Shown here in pieces: positions 52,100-56,677 of a DNA stretch of 56,677 bases. Below the pieces are notes generated by a model. That model saw only the letters and a list, made by a program, of their open reading frames with translations, did not search any database and had not been told where the DNA came from. The stretch is from an uncultured bacterium. Its GTDB lineage: Bacteria; Planctomycetota; GCA-002687715. Each line of letters opens with the position of its first letter. Positions within the stretch are counted from its first letter, which is position 1. Both the position numbers and the translations under genes were made by a program. The DNA lies in NCBI GenBank assembly GCA_902826835.1, contig CADEGH010000032.1, positions 1 through 56,677 on the forward strand. Reading direction: 5' to 3'.

Positions 52100-52288
52100 T
52101 CAGCGATGAGACGCCCCCGCCCCAGACCCGACCCCAGTAGTCCCAAGCCCGCTTCCGGCGCCTTCACCACGACCACCGAGAGTCGTCGATCTCGCCGAAA
52201 ACTGCCCCAAACCCAAAAGGTCGCTCGCCCGCCGCCGAATCGCCGGTGTCGTTCATGCCTCCGGCTCCATCCTCCGGAAACCACTGCC

Positions 52289-53425
52289 GTGCTCCACACA
52301 CTCACCCGGCTTTTGCTTCTCTCAGCCTTCGCCGCAATCGCCGCTCCCGCCCAAGACTTACCCCGGGAACAACTCCTCGCTCTCGACCTCGAGGACGCCG
52401 GGGCGGAAGCCAAGCTCCTCCGCATCCAGTCGCGCGCCGACGCTCTGACTCCCGCGCAAGCTGGCGAACTCCGCGCCACCTTGGAACGCGACCCCAAGGA
52501 CATCCACACCCGTCTCGTGCTTCTGCGCTACGAGGGCCAGGAGGCGCGCCAGCGCCGTGGGGAAGACCTGAATCCCCGGGCCCACGGCAAGCTAGTCTTG
52601 GGGCTCATCGAGCATCATCCGGAGTCGCCGTTGGCCGGATCCTCCGGTCTCCTGCTCTACGAGTACAAAAACGACGGGCTCTACACCGGCCCAGCGTGGG
52701 ACCTCGGCATCGAACTCTGGGAGCGCCTAGCAGCGGAAAATCCCAAGAGTGCGGCGATCGCCACCAACGCCGGGCTCTTCCTCATCTCCGATCCCCTCCG
52801 CCTGAAAGACCTGAAATCCCAAGCGTTCGCCCACTTGCAGCGTGCCCGCACCCTTCAACCCAATGACGCTCGCTGCGCCCTCAAGCTGGCCTCCTACTTC
52901 GTGCTCCAAAGATCGATCACGCGCGACGAGAAGCTCGTGCTCTCCGCTTCGACCGACGCCCTCCCTCATCTCCAGGCGGCTCTCAATCTCACCAAACCCG
53001 CGGACCGAACGAACCTCCACCTGAACGGCCAACCGCTCTCCATGATCCTCGCGCAGGTGCACTTCGATGTCGGCGATCACTCCGCCGCGGCCGCCGCCGC
53101 CACTGCGGCCCTCGCGGCGCTTAACCCCAAATCTCCAGACGGCGAAGTCGTCTTCCACATGAACACCCTGCTCGGACTGTGTGCCACCCACCGCGGCGAT
53201 TGGGATGCCGCCGTGCTCGCCCTCGGAGCTGCAGGAACCACCCGAGGCTCGCCAATTCTCGCCACCTCCGGTCCCGACCTTCGCCTCGCCAAATCTCTGT
53301 TGGCGCACGGAAAACAAGACGCCGTGGTCTCCTTCCTCGAAGACTGCCGCCGATTCTGGACCTCCGGCTCCGCGCGCCTCGACACCTGGATCGCCGCCAT
53401 CCGCAAAGGCGATACCCCCTGGTAG
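52289..53425 (+). CDS. Exported TPR-like helical protein
   Basis: 378 residues from GTG 52289, which begins a signal peptide (VLHTLTRLLLLSAFAAIAAP, cut after AQD or nearby). Helical repeats with TPR-like spacing: LWERLAAENPKSAAIATNAG, FAHLQRARTLQPNDARCALK, FDVGDHSAAAAAATAALAAL, MNTLLGLCATHRGDWDAAVL. No enzymatic motif. The upstream frame is open to 51908 but consists of repeat DNA, so it is not used as the start. Confidence 0.75.
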   Translation: MLHTLTRLLLLSAFAAIAAPAQDLPREQLLALDLEDAGAEAKLLRIQSRADALTPAQAGELRATLERDPKDIHTRLVLLRYEGQEARQRRGEDLNPRAHGKLVLGLIEHHPESPLAGSSGLLLYEYKNDGLYTGPAWDLGIELWERLAAENPKSAAIATNAGLFLISDPLRLKDLKSQAFAHLQRARTLQPNDARCALKLASYFVLQRSITRDEKLVLSASTDALPHLQAALNLTKPADRTNLHLNGQPLSMILAQVHFDVGDHSAAAAAATAALAALNPKSPDGEVVFHMNTLLGLCATHRGDWDAAVLALGAAGTTRGSPILATSGPDLRLAKSLLAHGKQDAVVSFLEDCRRFWTSGSARLDTWIAAIRKGDTPW

Positions 53426-53616
53426 GGGTCAAACTGTCTCGGCCCTGGTCCGTAGCGACACCCGTTGATTCCTGCATGACCGTTCTCGCTGTCCATGGAG
53501 CTGCTCGAGCGAGGACAATCCCGAAGTTCGAAGCGTCACACGGTCTCCCGGCCCATCCTTCGACCATGAAAAAACAAAACGAGCGAACAGAATTTCATGG
53601 TGCCCCAAACTTGTGA

Positions 53617-53973
53617 ATCTCCGCCGCACCGACCACCAGAAAGCCGTACGAACTCTCCTGCGCGATAATCCCGTGGTGCCATTATAGAGCGAAAGCACAT
53701 CGGCAAAACGACTCTCGCACGGCAGATCCTCGCCGGGTGGCGCGGCATGAAAGCGATGTTCGACCTGGAGGACGAGGTCGATCGCAGGAAGCTCGAAAGA
53801 AACGTCTCGAAGCCCCGGGAATCACGGCCTCGATGCGCATCGCGTTCCGGGATCTTCGCCTCGACGAATTGATCGTGGTGCATGGAGGCAAAGAAAGTTG
53901 GCCGATGTCCGACAATATTCGCGCCGTCTCCGCCTCGCACCTACTCACCGAGATCAAGCCACTGCCGGTCTGA
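53617..53973 (+). pseudogene. Decayed DUF4143-type ATPase remnant
   Basis: Pieces of one gene are spread over different frames: AVRTLLRDNPVV (frame of 53641), then after a 1-nt loss IIERKHIGKTTLARQIL followed by AMFDLEDEVDRRKL (Walker A region, frame of 53688), and finally the C-terminal end FRDLRLDELIVVHGG to the stop at 53973. The whole middle (Walker B, sensor, most of the nuclease-like domain) is missing. It resembles the intact family members at 27648 and 40555. A deletion plus frameshift explains it. Confidence 0.65.
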
Positions 53974-54064
53974 ATCCGAATTCACGCCCGGACCTCAATC
54001 GAAAGTCCCGAGGACCGTCGAGCCATTTGGTCAAGCGCGTGTGGCCGATCGTCCAGGCTCCGCT

Positions 54065-55156
54065 TCAGCGGCCAGAAACCGACTGGGAGCGGATTCTAGT
54101 CGGCGAAACGACGGATCCCTCGCAGATCTCCTCTGCCGCGCCTCCGCCGCCACCCGCATTCTCGGCAACCTGCCTTGACGGACTGAAAGCTCGAACAAGC
54201 CCAGCCATGGCTGCGTTAGTCCGATCCCTCCGATTCAAGATCGCCCGAAGATTCCAGGCGATCCACATCGGAGCCAACACGGCGGCCGCCGGATGCCGCC
54301 AGTTGACCTTGACGACTCCATAGATAATTGTGGGAAGAACCAGGACGTAGCGGAGAGGCAGGATCCAAGCCAGTTGGGCACGGGAGAGATTCTTGATCAG
54401 GAGCACCCAGTTGTTTCGGTGGTTGAGCCACACCTTCGCCCACGAATCGGGACGAAGCGTGTGACCACCCTCGTGGAGTACTACGGACTTCGGCACGGAA
54501 CGAATCGCGAAGCCTGCCCGCCGCAGGCGCCAGCAGAGGTCGATCTCCTCCATGTGCATGTAGAAGGCCTCGTCGAAGAGGCCAACCTCGGTGATGAAGC
54601 GCTTACGCAGCAGCATGGCTCCGCCGACGGCCCAGTGAATCTCGCGAGGATCGTCGTACTGTCCGTGATCGATCTCGATGCGCCCGAAACGGCGCCCGAG
54701 AGCGTAGGGATACCCCAGCGAATCGATCATCCCGCCGGCAGCGCCGCCGTAGTCGAAGCGATCGGGCTCTTGGAGGCTCCGGACTTTGGGCTGGAAGACC
54801 GCCGCGGTGGGATGTTCTGCGGCGGCGTCGAGCATCGGCGGCAGCCAGCCCGGGGTGACTTCGGCGTCGTTGTTCAGCAGGAAGATCAGATCGTTGGTCG
54901 CGGCTCGAATCCCGGCATTGACCGCAGCTCCGAATCCACGCCCGCCCCCGACATCTGTGACTCGGAGAGTAGGCAAAACGTTGAGGGCGCGATCGATACT
55001 GCCGTCGTCTCTCGGCTGGTCATTGGCCACGATGACCTCGACCTGCGTGAGATCGGTGTTCCGCACGACCGATTGCAAGCAGCGGGATAGAACGTCCCCC
55101 AAGTAGTGGGGGATGACGATGGAAGCCCTCGTGTTCGCCGCCACGTTCCTCTTCAA
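54065..55156 (-). CDS. Family 2 glycosyltransferase (rhamnosyltransferase-like)
   Basis: 363 residues. TTG 55156 overlaps the upstream stop as TTGA; GTG 55144 is an alternative. GT-A fold: ASIVIPHYLGDVLSRCLQS, VEVIVANDQPRDDGS, GRGFGAAVNAGIRAATNDLI, metal-binding FLLNNDAEV (DxD equivalent), AVGGAMLLRKRFITEVG, DEAFYMHMEEIDLCWRLRRAG (acceptor ED motif). A C-terminal hydrophobic part (WILPLRYVLVLPTIIYGVV) may bind the membrane. It probably adds a sugar to a surface glycan. Translationally coupled to a sigma-like regulator. Confidence 0.88.
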   Translation of the reverse strand: MKRNVAANTRASIVIPHYLGDVLSRCLQSVVRNTDLTQVEVIVANDQPRDDGSIDRALNVLPTLRVTDVGGGRGFGAAVNAGIRAATNDLIFLLNNDAEVTPGWLPPMLDAAAEHPTAAVFQPKVRSLQEPDRFDYGGAAGGMIDSLGYPYALGRRFGRIEIDHGQYDDPREIHWAVGGAMLLRKRFITEVGLFDEAFYMHMEEIDLCWRLRRAGFAIRSVPKSVVLHEGGHTLRPDSWAKVWLNHRNNWVLLIKNLSRAQLAWILPLRYVLVLPTIIYGVVKVNWRHPAAAVLAPMWIAWNLRAILNRRDRTNAAMAGLVRAFSPSRQVAENAGGGGGAAEEICEGSVVSPTRIRSQSVSGR

Positions 55157-55713
55157 GCCGCCAGTTTCTCCCGAATGCGGAGCATGGCCATGCGGATCGT
55201 GTGCCGATGGCGGGCGGAATTTTCTCCGAACAGGCGAATAGCGATTTCGGTGCGGGTCGCCCCCCGCGAGGTCAGAATGAGGATTCGCTTGTCGCGGGTC
55301 GTGAAGCCTCGTCCGAGGAGGTTCTCTCGCAATCGTCGCTCGAGGACTTGCGCCTCTTCGGGGGCAGCCATGTCCTGAGCTTTCTCGATCGGCGCCGTGA
55401 CAGGCCTGCGGGTCTCCGCGGTCACGGCCCACCGAGTGAATCGAACGAGGACCTTCCAGACTTGGTCCTCTTGCCCGAGAAGGTGGTCGTTCCGTTGGAC
55501 GTGGAGGAGCAGTTTCGAAAGCACATCCGCGGCGAGTTCCTGGCCGTTTTGGCTACGAAGCCTGAATTGGGATCGAGGGTAGATTCTCAGGGCCGTCCGG
55601 AGGATCTCGTCGATCACACGATCCGTGCTCCGAGAACATCCGTGTTCCTGGATTGCAGTGAGTAATTGGGAAACATCCGGCAAACGACATGGTGCGCCCG
55701 GACCAGGTCTCAT
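55153..55713 (-). CDS. Sigma-70-like (ECF-type) regulator, divergent
   Basis: 186 residues, ATG 55713 (MRPGPGAPCRLP). Region-2-like helix pair LAADVLSKLLLHVQRND and VWKVLVRFTRWAVTAETRR; region-4-like helix-turn-helix TTRDKRILILTSRGATRTEIAIRLFGENSARHRHTIRMAM ending IREKLAA. Similarity to ECF sigma factors is weak but the layout is right. Its stop overlaps the TTG of the glycosyltransferase, implying joint expression. Confidence 0.55.
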   Translation of the reverse strand: MRPGPGAPCRLPDVSQLLTAIQEHGCSRSTDRVIDEILRTALRIYPRSQFRLRSQNGQELAADVLSKLLLHVQRNDHLLGQEDQVWKVLVRFTRWAVTAETRRPVTAPIEKAQDMAAPEEAQVLERRLRENLLGRGFTTRDKRILILTSRGATRTEIAIRLFGENSARHRHTIRMAMLRIREKLAA

Positions 55714-56028
55714 GGGATCGAGTTCCTTGTTTCTATCTCGACGCGCCGGGCAGGTGGCGCCTCGTCCATCAACACACGCGGGCATCTCAACCCCGGTGGC
55801 TCGAGTTGTCAAGGGACAATTTCGAAATGATGGCACACAGCGTGACTATTTGGTCGAATTGCGCCGAGAAAAATATTTTCCAAGATTTTTGTGACGATCG
55901 CCCAAAATTCGGTGGATTAGTCAGTAGAGGGATCGTGCGTCCGGCACGAGCCCGATCGAGAAGAAGAACTCCGGCACCAAGAGCCCGCTGTCAGCCCTGA
56001 GCTGCCAATGAACGAAGAGGGTCCGTCT
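55714..56028. promoter_or_regulatory. AT-rich divergent intergenic region
   Basis: 315 bp between a sigma-like gene (minus) and a glycosyltransferase (plus). The part from 55808 to 55915 is the most AT-rich stretch noticed in the window and holds GAAAAATATTTTCC at 55869-55882, a near-palindrome. It is the natural place for divergent promoters, though no clear -35/-10 pair can be assigned. No gene seen. Confidence 0.4.
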
Positions 56029-56677
56029 ATGCGATTGAGCCTCGTGATCCCCACGCTGAATGAAGCGGAGAATTTGCCTCGGCTCTTGCCGCGGGTGGTG
56101 AGGGCTCTCTCCTCAGTCGACCACGAGATTGTGATCGTGGATGACGGTTCTAAGGACGGGACTCCGGAAGTCGTCCGTGGCTTGCAGCGTCGCTATTCGG
56201 AGCTGAAGTTGATCGAGCGGCGCTCCGCTCCGGGGCTCTCGGCCTCGATCCTGGCGGGTTTCGACGCGGCCTCGGGGGACCTTCTGGCCGTCATGGATGC
56301 CGACCTCCAGCACGACCCCCGCGTCTTGCCCCGCCTGGTCGAAGCGGCGAAACGCACGGAGATCGTGGTCGGCTCCCGTTACACCTTCCACGGCAAGGTG
56401 TGCAAGTGGCGATTCTTGCGCCACGCGCAGAGTCGGGCGGCCTCCTGCCTCACGCGGCTTGTGCTCGGTCTTCGGGTGGAGGACCCGCTATCCGGCTTTT
56501 TCCTCGTTCACCGTCATGTCTTCGCACAGGCCGGGCCGCGGATCGAAGCTCGCGGCTGGAAGCTTCTGCTCGAGATTCTCGCCCTTTCTCCGACCGCCTC
56601 CGTCGCCGAAGTCCCCTTCACCTTCCGCGCCCGCCTCCACGGCCGAACCAAGATGCGCTGGGCGGTGGTGGGAGCGT
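56029..56677 (+). CDS. Dolichol-phosphate mannose synthase-like glycosyltransferase (partial, runs off the window)
   Basis: 216 codons visible, no stop before the window end. ATG 56029 (MRLSLVIPTLNEAENL) has GAGGG 7 nt upstream; in-frame ATG 56008 lacks a site. GT2 motifs: VIPTLNEAENLPRLLP, IVIVDDGSKDGTPEVV, MDADLQHDPRVLP (DADLQHDP is diagnostic of DPM1/polyprenyl-phosphate sugar synthases), VVGSRY, DPLSGFFLVHR. It would transfer a sugar to a polyprenyl phosphate lipid carrier, feeding surface glycan assembly with the glycosyltransferase at 54065. Confidence 0.9.
   Translation, partial: MRLSLVIPTLNEAENLPRLLPRVVRALSSVDHEIVIVDDGSKDGTPEVVRGLQRRYSELKLIERRSAPGLSASILAGFDAASGDLLAVMDADLQHDPRVLPRLVEAAKRTEIVVGSRYTFHGKVCKWRFLRHAQSRAASCLTRLVLGLRVEDPLSGFFLVHRHVFAQAGPRIEARGWKLLLEILALSPTASVAEVPFTFRARLHGRTKMRWAVVGA

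Noticed and set aside
51908..52288. N-terminal extension of the TPR-like protein from the first ATG
   Set aside because: It is made of the 79-bp repeat units and reads as basic low-complexity peptide; the signal peptide starts at GTG 52289.

Overview
The window is high-GC bacterial DNA, dense with genes, and most likely from a planctomycete. The signs are several very large exported proteins built from IPT/TIG repeats, a CotH-kinase/lamin-tail protein, a P-domain protein, an ECF sigma factor followed directly by a 1,739-residue Ser/Thr kinase with a beta-propeller and TPR-like tail, and a recurring C-terminal module on exported proteins. The phylum is inferred from gene content; no rRNA, tRNA or CRISPR array was seen.

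Region 1 (1-12.5 kb) looks like a defence or biological-conflict island. It starts with a frameshifted Rpn-family nuclease. Then come two convergent genes (1339-3153 + and 3570-7157 -) whose 3' ends carry FGE-sulfatase/C-type-lectin-fold domains. Their last 128 bases (3011-3138 and the complement of 3585-3712) align without gaps. Apart from one silent change near the 5' edge, all 16 differences fall at first or second codon positions, change the residue in 12 codons, and can be explained by adenines in a template (implied codons AAC, AGG, GAC, GAT). This is the signature of variable regions written by a diversity-generating retroelement (DGR). No reverse transcriptase or template repeat was found in the window, so the writer must lie elsewhere in the genome or be lost. 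The second variable protein sits in a tightly overlapping operon with a MoxR-type AAA+ ATPase and a 753-residue protein with TIR-like and CHAT-like features. This resembles NTPase-based conflict systems with a diversified sensor. Across a 96-bp divergent promoter region that holds a perfect 10-bp inverted repeat lies a Septu-like ptuA-ptuB pair.

Region 2 (12.6-33 kb) is mostly surface biology: the CotH/lamin-tail protein, an eight-repeat TIG protein, an operon of two giant TIG/Gly-rich proteins coupled to a chromate transporter (chrA), a small membrane protein divergent from a DUF4143-type ATPase with palindromic operators, a TolB-like propeller protein and a P-domain protein.

Region 3 (33-43.6 kb) holds the ECF sigma/kinase pair, a D-serine-dehydratase-like PLP enzyme, a second DUF4143-type ATPase, an exported protein of unknown function and a CBS-domain protein.

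Region 4 (43.8-51.8 kb) is one long minus-strand operon: an M3-peptidase-like protein without HExxH, a MinD/ParA-like ATPase, an alpha/beta hydrolase, an enolase-superfamily enzyme, a GH3-type adenylating enzyme, a second alpha/beta hydrolase and a patatin-like lipase. Six of the seven genes overlap the next by 1-4 bases. It may encode an uncharacterised acyl-amino-acid or lipid pathway.

Region 5 (51.8-56.7 kb) holds a repeated hairpin element, an exported TPR-like protein, a decayed third ATPase, a sigma-like regulator coupled to a family-2 glycosyltransferase, and the start of a dolichol-phosphate-mannose-synthase-like glycosyltransferase cut by the window end.
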